Of a stretch of DNA of 64,000 nt, positions 19,401 through 29,643 are shown piece after piece (the stretch's first letter is position 1; the number at the start of each line of letters is the position of its first letter). The notes below the pieces were generated by a model, which was not told the DNA's origin, ran no database searches, and saw nothing but the letters and a program-made list of their open reading frames with translations. The position numbers and the translations under genes were made by a program. The DNA is taken from assembly GCA_037046735.1 (NCBI GenBank), contig JBAOHC010000029.1, positions 201,750 through 265,749 on the forward strand. The letters are read 5' to 3'. Source of the DNA: JADKAV01 sp037046735 (GTDB lineage: Bacteria; Actinomycetota; Actinomycetes; S36-B12; UBA10799).

Positions 19401-19675
19401 CCGCCAGTTCTCCTGGAACACCGACTGCGACTCGGGGCGCAGCACCGTCTTGACGGCCTCATCGACCGCATCAGCCGGAAGGTGCGGATTCAACCATGGA
19501 TGAGAGCCGCCTGCGGAGGCGTCCGATGAGCACAACCTCGCGGTAGTGAGCGCGCTCTGCACCGGGCATCCCGGGGGCTACATCAGGGCCGTGCAGCGCC
19601 TGCCAGCCCTACGCCCGGAACAGCTCCAGGACGTACTCCTCCAACCCCGCCTCGTTCAGCCAACGCCAGCCTCCC
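16474..19675 (-). pseudogene. hsdR: Type I restriction enzyme R subunit, multiply disrupted
   Basis: HsdR is the ATP-dependent translocase and endonuclease of type I restriction systems. All expected blocks are here in order but in shifting frames. The N-terminus reads EEYVLELFRA-stop-GWQALHGPD, with an in-frame TAG at 19609-19611 where homologues usually have Leu. Then come the nuclease region ERRPDVVLFVNGLPLG…FELK, Walker A THTQGSGKS-type HTQGSGKS (near 18780), PTVVVFTDRNDLDNQLF, DEAH (VMVDEAHRS near 18430), GFTGTPIEAKD, and the C-terminal helical domain ending DDDMVPA at 16474. At least six frame changes are needed. The total span equals about 1065 codons, the normal length. As written the sequence cannot make an active enzyme. 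Confidence 0.88.
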
Positions 19676-20785
19676 CCGGCACTACCCGATAGCCCGACAT
19701 CAGAGAGGGAAGGAGTTCGTCACGAGTGAGCGGCGAGATCCGCGGCCATCGACGCGTAGTGCATGGGCTCGGCGAACAAGAGTGCTGATGGCCGCGCGCT
19801 CCTCCGGGCTGGGACAGCAAGCGGACTCATCGGGAACGATGCAACCGGGACGGACTGGCATGTCCAGCGCGCTGGCGGCGATCGTGGTGCCGCCCGCGGA
19901 CGGCGCACTGCATCCAGAAGTCATCGAACTGCTGGTGACCGAACAGAGCTCGGATGACACGAATGAGGCACGGTAGGACAGCGAACTCGCGGTGAGACAC
20001 ACGCCTCAGGTGCAGATGCCGGGGAAGGCACCAAGTTCGGGTCGAAGGGAAGTAGGGGCGCAACTAAAAAGAACGGAACGGCTGGCGAAGGACGAACTTG
20101 CGCTGAGGATAGTCGAGCAGCACAGATCAGTGGGCACGGGAGGGCCGTTGGCGAAGGTCAGGGATAGAGAAGTGGTCCAGAGCCCGTCGGGCGGCGACTG
20201 CCGAGCAGCACGGACTGCGAACTCAGCGATCGCCACCGCATCGCTCGGGAGCCCACAAGGCGCAAGAGGGCTGCAGGGCTCTCGCTGCGAAGAAAGCCAA
20301 GTCGCGGTTGGTGTCGATGAGGTCGTCGAAGGCACCTAGGACACTGGCGATGCGCTGCTGAACAGGAAGGGAGGGAGACTCACCGGCACTGGTCAGGATG
20401 TCCGTGTTGAGATTGGCCATGGTAGCGCAACTGAGGCAGCAGCCAGGGTGGAGGCGGCTGACCCAACAGAGGAAAGCAACGAGGGGACGCGCGCTGCGGC
20501 GGACCAAGAGGCACCCCGACCGCAAAGCCACCCGGCCTGCTGAGGGAAGCGCCGCCTCGTGATGGCCGCGACGTGAGTACACGAGCACCGGGGCGAGGTG
20601 GGCGACGAGACTGTCTGCTTTGGCCGACGAGGCGCAGATGCGACCTCGATCACTCGACCGTCTCCGATGGTGGGCATTATTACCGGGAGCGTCGGTTGTG
20701 TAACGCTCATGTGCAACTGGGAGCCAAAAGGTCCGTCGAATCAGGCGCCGGCCGCACACAGCGGGCAAGTTCGGTTTCTTCCCGG

Positions 20786-20789
<4 letters not shown>
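19656..20789 (-). pseudogene. hsdS: Type I restriction specificity subunit, disrupted
   Basis: HsdS chooses the DNA target for the HsdM and HsdR subunits. The region is placed by position between hsdM and hsdR, by an ATGA overlap with hsdM at 20786-20789, by the conserved central segment QQRIASVLGAFDDLIDTNRD (near 20310), and by a typical C-terminus TRDELLPSLMSG (near 19710). Between these blocks the frame changes several times and the two target-recognition domains cannot be read cleanly. The span equals about 378 codons, the normal size. The specificity cannot be predicted. Confidence 0.75.
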
Positions 20790-22345
<1,556 letters not shown>

Positions 22346-22853
22346 GGGGGGCGCCAGAGCGCGCGCACCAGGAGCGGACAGGCCCTTCCGAGCGCCGCGT
22401 CCTCTCCAACGAGGCAGGGACGCGCCGGACGGGAGACCCGGCGCCCAGATGACGCGCGCGGACGCGACACTCTTGAGAGGTCAACGGTCAGCGCTCGGAA
22501 CGCACGCAGCGGCGGCAGTCCGGGGCACACGGTCACAGGCTCCTTCGCTGCCGAGCTAGGGCCGGGGGGGGTCCTGCCCAACCCCAATGGCTCGCTGGCG
22601 GATTGACTACGGCGGGCTGCCTGCCTAGGCGGGCCACTGCGCCACCGGGGCAAGTCCACGCCAGCGGCGAAGGCGCTCGCAAACGTCGCTCCAACGGAGG
22701 CCTGAACACTTTCCGCGAGGAGTGAAGGCCGCCTCCAGTGACTGCTCCTGCCGAAGGCGCTGCAACGTTCGGCGCCGCGCCCGCGCGGCTTGCTGGCGGG
22801 GGGTGACGCCTTCGGGGCGGCTGCATACGCCTTAAGGAACGGCACGTCGCGGT
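22346..22853. other. Unassigned GC-rich stretch inside the element
   Basis: About 500 bases between the recognisable start of hsdM and the end of the third recombinase gene. A minus-strand frame of 171 codons is open across 22342-22857, but its composition (Arg, Pro, Ala, Ser with no pattern) is what any GC-rich antisense frame gives. No promoter for the hsd genes could be picked with confidence. Confidence 0.4.
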
Positions 22854-24893
22854 TCATCGTGGCTGGGCTAACTCCCGGCCTACGGGCGGAATTTCCAGGC
22901 GGGGTGGGAACCGCGGTTCGGAGCGAGCCTCTTCGAGTGCTGCCATGAGTCGCTGATGGTTGCGTGGTTGGACCATCAGCCTGCCTCCGCCTGCCCGGCC
23001 AAGACGCGCCCGCTCTGCGGACGTTGTGAGCGCCTCCACTTGTATGAGCCGGGTCGTTCCGCGAGGTGCTCCGCCTCTTCGGCTAGTTCAGCCCACAAGC
23101 GTCGATGTTCTGGGCCGAGGCGTGCGTTGGTGCATCGGACGACACACAGGGCGACGACCGGCGCGACCCGTTCGTTGAGCGGGACGTGCTGCTCGGGCAC
23201 ACCGCGGTCGCCGCTCTGAAGAAGCAGTGTACTGCCGGGCCAACGTGGAGTGTGGCGGCCCGGTCGCGCAGCATGGCTCGTACCCGGTCGGGGCGTGCTG
23301 CTACCGGGATGTCTTCCATTTCTGCGGCGACGCGGTCGAATTCTGCGTCGACCGCTGGACCGCCTGGACCTGTCGACGTTTCCCCGCTGATCCGATGACG
23401 TTCGTACATGGTGTAGATGTCATCTAGTCGCCCAAGGGCACCCTCTGTTTCTACTTCCTGCCGGAATCCTGATTCGCTGCTTCCGGCGTATCCCAAGGAC
23501 GTGGCAACGTTCACGTGTTGGTACTGGAGTTTCAGCGCGATGACTCCGAACGGGCGGTTTGCGATGTGCCACGCGATCGTGCGCCGGAACTGGCGCGTTG
23601 TGAGCCGCCATGGTTCACCGTTCACGAGGGGAACAGGGTGAAGGGGGGGTGATGTGAGAGGCAGGATGTTAGGGGGGTTGAGTGGGTGATTTCGAGGGGG
23701 TGTGGAGAGTGGGTGGAAAGGAGTCAAAGAGTGAGAGATAGTAGGTGAGGAGGCAGGGAAGGAAGGGGGGGGCCTCGGAGGTTGTTTGAGGGTCGTGAGC
23801 AGAGGGGTGGTGTTGGGGGGGGGAGGCACGCTGAGGGGAGTGTCGCACGGTCAGGAGGGAGAGTAGAGGGCATTGTGAGGGCAGAGCACAGGTGGGTAGG
23901 GGGCAGGTCGGTTTCAGGGTGGGTGGGGGGGGAGCAGGTTTAGGGTCATGTTTGGGTGGTTTGGAGGAGTGAAGGGGGGTTGGAGGAGGAGGTTGGAGGT
24001 CAGGAGCGACCAACGAGGTTCAGATTGATCTTCCGTAGTGGGTCGTCGGCCGCAAGATTTCGGTATGTCTTTCCGCGTGGCCCTGCCGCTGGAAGGCCAC
24101 GGTCTTGTGCATGCTGGTCCTGTAGCCAGCGGGTGAGGCGCGCCTCGGATGACTCTCCTGTCTTTGACCCAACGACGCCGCTTCGTACAGCGGACCATTC
24201 GGCGGCGCACGCGATGATGTCCGGGGCGGCCACGTCAACGTAGGTTAGGGACCATCGGACGAGTGGGGCGATCACGTCCTCGGGAATGCGAGGAGTCTGG
24301 TTCTCCCAGCCGTTGTCGCGGTAGCCCGCAACCTGTGGGGCGCTGAATCCCGGCCACGGGATGGGGAGGTCTTCTGCCCCCGTGATGTGGCGTCGGTATG
24401 CGTGCAGTCTCCAGAGGACGTCGATAACTCGTGAGGTCCATTGCGGGCTTCGTTGCCCGTCTGCGGCGTTGTTCCTCGCGTGTTCTAGATACCCGGCGTA
24501 GTCGGCCTGAGTGACGGTTGTTAGATCGACATGGCCTCTCGTCATCAGATACTCGAACCACAGGCGAACTTTCCACAGTTCTACGTAGGTGCCCGTGGGT
24601 TTCATGGTTCTGCGAACTCCGCGTTGACCTCGGGGCTGTTCCACGGTGAGACGCGCGTAAACGAACTCTTTAGCGGCGGTACGCCAAGTGGGCGGGTCGA
24701 TAACGGTGAAGTCCGCTTTGATCATGTGAACCTGACGTAGAGATGCTGGACCGACGGGCAGAAAATCCCATTCGTCGTCCCCGAATCGCGGTGGGGGTGA
24801 TGTCGCTGGCCAGGTGACGCCTGCCGGGATGACCTGTGTGTCTTCGGGAACGATCGCCTGGGTGAACCGGGGGCCGAGGGGCTGAACGGTCAT
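22854..24893 (-). pseudogene. Tyrosine recombinase C, interrupted by a G-rich tract and frameshifts
   Basis: The 5' part (24893 to 24000, 297 residues) is the N-terminal half of a large integrase: WDFLPVGPASL, IDPPTWRTAAKEFVYARL, TQADYAGYLEHAR, and near its end TYRNLAADDPLRKINLNLVGR. The 3' part resumes at about 23638 with VPLVNGEPWRLTTRQFRRTIAWHIANRPFG, a catalytic-domain segment seen in this integrase group, followed by LGYAGSSESGFRQEVE. It has further frame changes near 23200 and 23000 and ends at 22854. The middle of the catalytic domain is replaced by the tract at 23641-24000. The ATG at 24893 overlaps the stop of recombinase B. Confidence 0.78.
23641..24000. repeat. C-depleted, G-rich low-complexity tract
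   Basis: Over about 360 bases the plus strand is a little over half G and only about 7% C, with many runs of three to nine G. It is bounded sharply by normal coding sequence of recombinase C on both sides. The minus-strand transcript would be C-rich and G-poor, as at Rho-utilisation sites, and the plus strand could form G-quadruplexes. An assembly or base-calling artefact is an equally serious explanation. Confidence 0.8.
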
Positions 24894-26725
24894 GTCAGAT
24901 TCTCCGGGATCGCGGGCATGGCGGGAAGAAACACGGATGCTTGTCCGAGGTTGGCCTTGGTACGGGCCGCCGCGAGTTGGGAATCACTGAACCGGGGCAG
25001 CACATGGTCGTTGATGTTCTGTGCCTTGCGCCCGAACAGAATCGTCCACGACTCCGTCGGCAGTAGGTCGCGCTGCGCTGCCGCGTGATCCAGGAATCGG
25101 AACACGCTGGGAAGGTGTGCCTCGCGAATCACGGCGTTTCCGCAGCCCAGGCACCCCCAAAAAGGAACTGGGCAGTTATCTCCTGCATCACCAAACGGCG
25201 AGTGGTGGAAGTCAAGGCAGTCGTTGGTGAACAGGCTGAGGTTCCCGGCCATTACCAATTCGGAGAGTTCGCCTGGCACGGTAAGTTCGTTCGGATCGTG
25301 GGCATCGCCAACGATGACTGTTGGCAGTTCAGTGGCAGCGGCGAGGCCCGCCGTCAGCCCTTGCTCCACGGTTTCGAGGTGGAGTTCCCGGTTCGCTTCA
25401 ACCTGGTGGTAGTGATTACCAGCGATGTCCGTGCCGTGGTTGACAGCGGCTTCGGGAAACCGTCCCTTAACGGCCAAGTAAAGGTCCTGTTTGTTGGTCT
25501 TTCGGAGCGTCCGCAAGTCGAGGTCGAATGGTGGAATTCCCGCACGCTCACATGCCGCCCTGGTAAACCGGCCAAGGATGCCGTACTGCGAATTCCCTTG
25601 CCCGAACTGTGCCACCTGCAACAGCCCATTTGTTGTTGCGGCACGGGTCGTTGTTGCCACACCGCGAGGGGAGTACGTGAGCCAAAGGCTGTCCGCGGGT
25701 AGGAACGTCGCAGCGAGCGCGGTCACGTCCAGAACCGCTTCGATCAGCCATATAGCGTTCATGTGCCCGTTCGCTGGCACACGAATCGTTTGGTGGGCGC
25801 GGGACCGGGCACGTGCTTTGAAGTACTCGATGTCCGCATACCCGCCCGAATTGTTGTGAACGCAGGAACGCTGCAGCGTCTTAGCCGATTCCGGTTCCAA
25901 CCCCGTCTTCAACATCAGCATGACGAGGAACGGGAACAAGTCGCTCTGATCTGGAAAGAGTAAGCGCGTTGCATCAACGATGGAACAGTTGGCTCTGCGT
26001 AAGGCCACCGAAATGTGAGTGGGAAGGTCAGGTCGAGCGGTTGGCCCGTTTTCGGCGAGCCATTGCAGTGCCAAGGCGAGATCCCCCGTCGCAGATGTAA
26101 GCGTTTGACGACTGGCGAGATAGCCGTTGATCTGGTCCACAGCGTAGGAAGTGACGGCCCTTCGCGCGTCTTCCGCAAGCGGCTCAGTAGGCACCGATGA
26201 GTAGTCGCGGGTCGGCGTGCCAGCGAACGAACCGGTGAAGCCGTCCAGCGCCTCCCGCACGTCTGTCGCCAGAGGATGCGTTTGGGCCGCCTCTTCTAGA
26301 ATCATGTGAAGCCGCCCAGCGACGTTCCGGACCGGGACAGTTGCCGACGTTGTTCGCGTCGCCGCGTAGGCCGTCTCGGCAAGGGCTAGGTACTCTGGCG
26401 TCAAATCGCTGACCGAAAACGTTACCGGGTTCTCAGCGAATTCCGTTACCACTTCGAGCAGGCTTCCCGCAGCCTTCCTGAACATTCGCAGGACGTCAAC
26501 CGAACGGGGCGGCTGCCGTTCCCACACGCAGACTAATGCGTCCTCGAGAACCTCGCGTAGCCCAATGGCCGAAGTCTCCGGCAAATCAACGGCGACGAAA
26601 CGGCCACCCTTCACGCGGACCTGCCTCGGAAGCGGCGCCCCCTCCCGCGTCTGCGGCAATTCCGATCCGGACCCGAAGCGGGCGCGACGGCGACGCGGCC
26701 CCAACGTGCTCCCAGAGTCACTCAT
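24890..26725 (-). CDS. Tyrosine recombinase B (large site-specific integrase)
   Basis: A 611-residue protein resembling the TnpB-size recombinases of Tn554-like elements. The N-terminal half is helical. The catalytic half contains MLKTGLEPESAKTL (about 272), LDLRTLRKT (about 404, Arg region) and VNHGTDIAGNHYHQ (about 432-445), which holds the candidate nucleophile Tyr. A cysteine cluster, CPVPFWGCLGCGNAV, near residue 522 may bind zinc. Assignment of the exact catalytic residues is tentative. It starts with an ATG overlapping the recombinase A stop and its stop overlaps the start of C, so all three are translationally coupled. The frame is intact. Confidence 0.82.
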   Translation of the reverse strand: MSDSGSTLGPRRRRARFGSGSELPQTREGAPLPRQVRVKGGRFVAVDLPETSAIGLREVLEDALVCVWERQPPRSVDVLRMFRKAAGSLLEVVTEFAENPVTFSVSDLTPEYLALAETAYAATRTTSATVPVRNVAGRLHMILEEAAQTHPLATDVREALDGFTGSFAGTPTRDYSSVPTEPLAEDARRAVTSYAVDQINGYLASRQTLTSATGDLALALQWLAENGPTARPDLPTHISVALRRANCSIVDATRLLFPDQSDLFPFLVMLMLKTGLEPESAKTLQRSCVHNNSGGYADIEYFKARARSRAHQTIRVPANGHMNAIWLIEAVLDVTALAATFLPADSLWLTYSPRGVATTTRAATTNGLLQVAQFGQGNSQYGILGRFTRAACERAGIPPFDLDLRTLRKTNKQDLYLAVKGRFPEAAVNHGTDIAGNHYHQVEANRELHLETVEQGLTAGLAAATELPTVIVGDAHDPNELTVPGELSELVMAGNLSLFTNDCLDFHHSPFGDAGDNCPVPFWGCLGCGNAVIREAHLPSVFRFLDHAAAQRDLLPTESWTILFGRKAQNINDHVLPRFSDSQLAAARTKANLGQASVFLPAMPAIPENLT

Positions 26726-28188
26726 CGCTCAACCCCTCCGACGAGTTGGAGTCGCGGCCCCACAACGCTTTGCCAACGGTCAATCGCAGCGTCACTCACC
26801 TCAGTTGCCTGCTGAACGTACGGCAAGTAATGATCCAATGTCGTGGTGTAGTGGGCGTGCCCCAACAGAAGTTGCAGCATCCTCACGGGATCAATGAGTA
26901 ACCGGCGCAGCGCCACCGTGTGGGCGTCCGCACCGCTGTGCAGCATCTCCCTGATCGGTCGCATCGACTCGGCCAACAGCAATGACAGCATGTGGACCGC
27001 AAACGTGTGCCTCAACATGTGTGGAGTGATGCGGATGCTCAGCCCCGCCTCGGCACACCGGTCGTTCGCCCGGCGAAAGACGGAATGCCACGAAGCGGGC
27101 GACATAGGCAAACCGTTGGAGCCAACCCACAACGCGGCTGGACCTTGCACGTCGCCGTCCCGATCCGCCAGGATCAGCCTGCGTCGCGTCTCCGGGATCA
27201 TCTGGTCTATTCGCGTTGATGTTCCATCGCCGAACTTGACCCGCGATTTGTCCAACCGTCCGACGATGAAACCGCGCTGATACCGGTTCTTCTCCAACGC
27301 ACCGGCAACGAGCGTTCGGCGTTCCACCTCCATCCACTCCCTCAGAGGATGGAGACCAGCCGCCGTCAAGTACAGGTCGCGCTGCACACCCCCTTTGGTG
27401 ATTGCCCCCGGAAGGTGTACGACCCCCCGACTGCCCGAAGGCACACCCTCCGGCAGTTCGCTGGCCATCAGGGAAGAACCCTCCGTCAGGCGCACACCGG
27501 TCCGCAGCAGGAACTGAGCAAAGACGACGTTCCTTGTGGCCTGTTGGGACAGGCGCCAGCCCGGCACCTCGGCCACTCCGCGCAACCCAACCTCGCACCA
27601 CTGGTCAAATATCTCCAGCGTGACAAAGCGAACCTTCCGCGAGCGCACAGCAACTTCCCGACCGAAACCCGTAGCACCAAAGGGATTGACGGAAGCGAGA
27701 CCGGACGCCAGCGCGTATTCGTAGAACCGCCTCAGGTGGGTGTGATTTCGGTTCCACGTGCCAGCAGTCACCGCTGGCGTTCCCGCTATGCCAGAAGGAA
27801 CCACCCGTCGCGCCTCGTGGTAAGCATGGGCGTCACGCACCGACGCCTCCCACAACGACACACCGCGGACATCACTAAGCCACGAACCGAACACCACCAA
27901 GTCAGTTGCGATCGCCTTCCACGACTCCCGACTTCTCGTCGGACGTCCCGTGGGAACACCGTCTGCTGTGTACCCCAACGGCAGACCCCGAAGAAACGCA
28001 TTCACCTCTGACGCATACGTGCCGTCATCCCACAGGACGAACGGCATGGCGGGCATCGCCATCCCAACGGGCACGCCCGCCAGCGCATCTGCCACTTGAA
28101 TGGCGTCACACCCGGCAGGCAGCGCTAAGGCCCTGACATCCTGGGCGAGAGCCTGTGCCGACAACGACCGAGTAAAGAACAGCCTCAT
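26722..28188 (-). CDS. Tyrosine recombinase A (site-specific integrase)
   Basis: A 488-residue member of the phage-integrase family. An N-terminal SAM-like core-binding domain (about 75-180, DLVVFGSWLSDVRG) precedes the catalytic domain. The Arg I motif is LLRTGVRLTEG (about 250), the His-x-x-Arg motif is HMLRHTFAVHML (about 400), and the last block LLGHAHYTTTLDHYLPY carries the third His and the Tyr nucleophile. The start is placed at the ATG at 28188 (MRLFFTRSL), preceded by a G-rich ribosome site; an upstream ATG at 28236 would add 16 unlikely residues. It is the first gene of the recombinase operon and its promoter lies at the right edge of the element. Confidence 0.9.
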   Translation of the reverse strand: MRLFFTRSLSAQALAQDVRALALPAGCDAIQVADALAGVPVGMAMPAMPFVLWDDGTYASEVNAFLRGLPLGYTADGVPTGRPTRSRESWKAIATDLVVFGSWLSDVRGVSLWEASVRDAHAYHEARRVVPSGIAGTPAVTAGTWNRNHTHLRRFYEYALASGLASVNPFGATGFGREVAVRSRKVRFVTLEIFDQWCEVGLRGVAEVPGWRLSQQATRNVVFAQFLLRTGVRLTEGSSLMASELPEGVPSGSRGVVHLPGAITKGGVQRDLYLTAAGLHPLREWMEVERRTLVAGALEKNRYQRGFIVGRLDKSRVKFGDGTSTRIDQMIPETRRRLILADRDGDVQGPAALWVGSNGLPMSPASWHSVFRRANDRCAEAGLSIRITPHMLRHTFAVHMLSLLLAESMRPIREMLHSGADAHTVALRRLLIDPVRMLQLLLGHAHYTTTLDHYLPYVQQATEVSDAAIDRWQSVVGPRLQLVGGVER

Positions 28189-28257
28189 CGTTTGCCCCCC
28201 GTCTCCGCATACATGCCAGTAATGGCCCGATTGCACTGCAGGTCTTCAATAGCCGTG

Positions 28258-28286
28258 ACCATACGTCATCTCCTGACATATCTCAA
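28258..28286 (-). promoter_or_regulatory. Promoter of the recombinase operon
   Basis: On the minus strand TTGAGA (28286-28281), a 17-base spacer and TATGGT (28263-28258) form a good sigma-70-type promoter, about 70 bp upstream of the recombinase A start. It lies only 8 bp inside the right junction repeat, so recombination at that end would bring different sequence next to it. Confidence 0.6.
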
Positions 28287-28294
28287 GGCAAGGT

Positions 28295-28302
28295 AACGAG
28301 GA
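28295..28302. repeat. Right junction direct repeat (attR core)
   Basis: AACGAGGA, identical to 15391-15398. From this point thyX continues in frame as Asn-Glu-Glu-Ser-Gly-Arg. Just inside the element, reading away from the junction on the minus strand, is CCTTG-CCTTG, a short direct repeat reminiscent of CTTAG-CCG-CTTAG at the left end. Confidence 0.85.
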
Positions 28303-28738
28303 AAGTGGCCGCTACCGCGAGTTGCAGCCGGTGTTCTACGTGCCGGCTCCGGAGCGGCGGCTCGTCCAAGAGGGCAAGCCGGGCGCCTACGATTTCGTCG
28401 AGGGCACCGCTGAGCAGTACGAGGTGGCCGTACGCGAGATCACCGCCGCCTGTGCCGGGGCCTACGCGGCCTACCAGAGCATGCTTGACGCAGGCATCGC
28501 GCGGGAAGTGGCGCGGACCGTGCTTCCGGTCGGTACCTACAGCTCCATGTACGTCACGATGAACGCGCGCGCCCTGATGAACTTCCTGTCGTTGCGGACC
28601 AAGCGGCCCGACTCTGCCTTCCCATCGTTCCCGCAGCGTGAGATCGAGATGGTTGCGGACAAGATGGAGGTATTCTGGGCCGAACTGATGCCGCTGACCC
28701 ATGCGGCCTTCGAGCGCAACGGCCGGGTCGCTCCCTAG
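28303..28738 (+). pseudogene. thyX: 3' part of thyX
   Basis: The frame that was lost at 15398 resumes here with ESGRYREL and runs 147 codons (counting from 28295) to a normal ThyX end, through VLPVGTYSSMYVTMNARALMNFLSLR, the conserved dUMP-binding region. A TTG at 28322 could start translation, but the signature motif would be incomplete. Joined to the 5' part the protein would have about 238 residues, within the usual ThyX range, with no missing or extra residue at the seam. dapA follows 20 bp downstream, the normal actinobacterial order. Confidence 0.95.
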
Positions 28739-28758
28739 TCCTGGAGATCCCCGGTAGC

Positions 28759-29643
28759 GTGGTGGACATGCAGCAGGCATTCGGCACGGTGATCACGGCG
28801 ATGGTCACCCCGTTCCACAACGACGGCTCGCTGGACCGGGAGGCGACAGCTGCCCTGGCCACGCATCTGGTCGACAGCGGTAACGACGGTCTTGTGGTCA
28901 ACGGCACCACCGGCGAGGCGCCGACCACCAGCGACGACACCAAGGACGAGGTTGTCCGCATCGTCGTGGATGCGGTGGGAGACCGGGCCAAGGTCATCGC
29001 CGGGGTCGGGACGAACGACACCGCGCACACCGTGGCGCTGGCTCGCCGCGCCGCCGCTGCTGGCGCCCATGCACTGCTGGTCGTGACCCCCTATTACAAC
29101 AAGCCCCCGCAGGCCGGGCTGCTGTCCCACTTCCGCACCGTCGCGGATGCCACCGACCTCCCGAACATGCTCTATGACATCCCGGGCCGGTCAGCGGCTG
29201 AGATCGCCACGCCCACGCTGGTGGCTCTCGCCGAACACCCCAACATCGCTGCCGTGAAGGACGCCAAGGGGGACCTGATGGCATCGGCGCGGGTCCTGGC
29301 GACGACGGACCTGCTTTACTACTCCGGCGAGGACGGCCTGAACCTGCCCCTGTTGGCGATCGGGGCGACCGGTTTCGTCAGCGTGATCGGCCACTTCGTG
29401 GCACCGCAGCTCAAAGCGATGCGCGAAGCATTTCTGGCCGGCGACCTCGCTCGCGCGCGGCAACTGCACTTCCAGAGTCTGCCCCCCAACGACGCAATCT
29501 TCGCCACCCAAGCAGCCATCACGGTCAAGGGCGCCTTGGCGCGGCAGGGACTGTGCGGTGCGACCGTCCGCTTGCCGTTGATCGAGGCCACCGTTGACCA
29601 AGTCGATGCCGTTATCACCGCTCTGGAGGCCATCAGTGGCTGA
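28759..29643 (+). CDS. dapA: 4-hydroxy-tetrahydrodipicolinate synthase
   Basis: Condenses pyruvate with aspartate semialdehyde in the lysine and meso-diaminopimelate pathway. The protein has 294 residues as a TIM barrel. NGTTGEAPT is the pyruvate-binding loop, VTPYYNKPPQ holds the catalytic Tyr and IAAVKDAKGD holds the Schiff-base lysine (about 167). A GTG at 28759 is preceded by GGAG at 12 bases; the ATG at 28768 is an alternative. The stop lies eight bases inside the RNase J gene. Confidence 0.95.
   Translation: MVDMQQAFGTVITAMVTPFHNDGSLDREATAALATHLVDSGNDGLVVNGTTGEAPTTSDDTKDEVVRIVVDAVGDRAKVIAGVGTNDTAHTVALARRAAAAGAHALLVVTPYYNKPPQAGLLSHFRTVADATDLPNMLYDIPGRSAAEIATPTLVALAEHPNIAAVKDAKGDLMASARVLATTDLLYYSGEDGLNLPLLAIGATGFVSVIGHFVAPQLKAMREAFLAGDLARARQLHFQSLPPNDAIFATQAAITVKGALARQGLCGATVRLPLIEATVDQVDAVITALEAISG

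Noticed and set aside
16690..19562. Several plus- and minus-strand frames of 100-330 codons as separate genes
   Set aside because: The minus-strand ones are consecutive pieces of one frameshifted hsdR, recognised by motifs in the right order. The plus-strand ones are antisense shadows.
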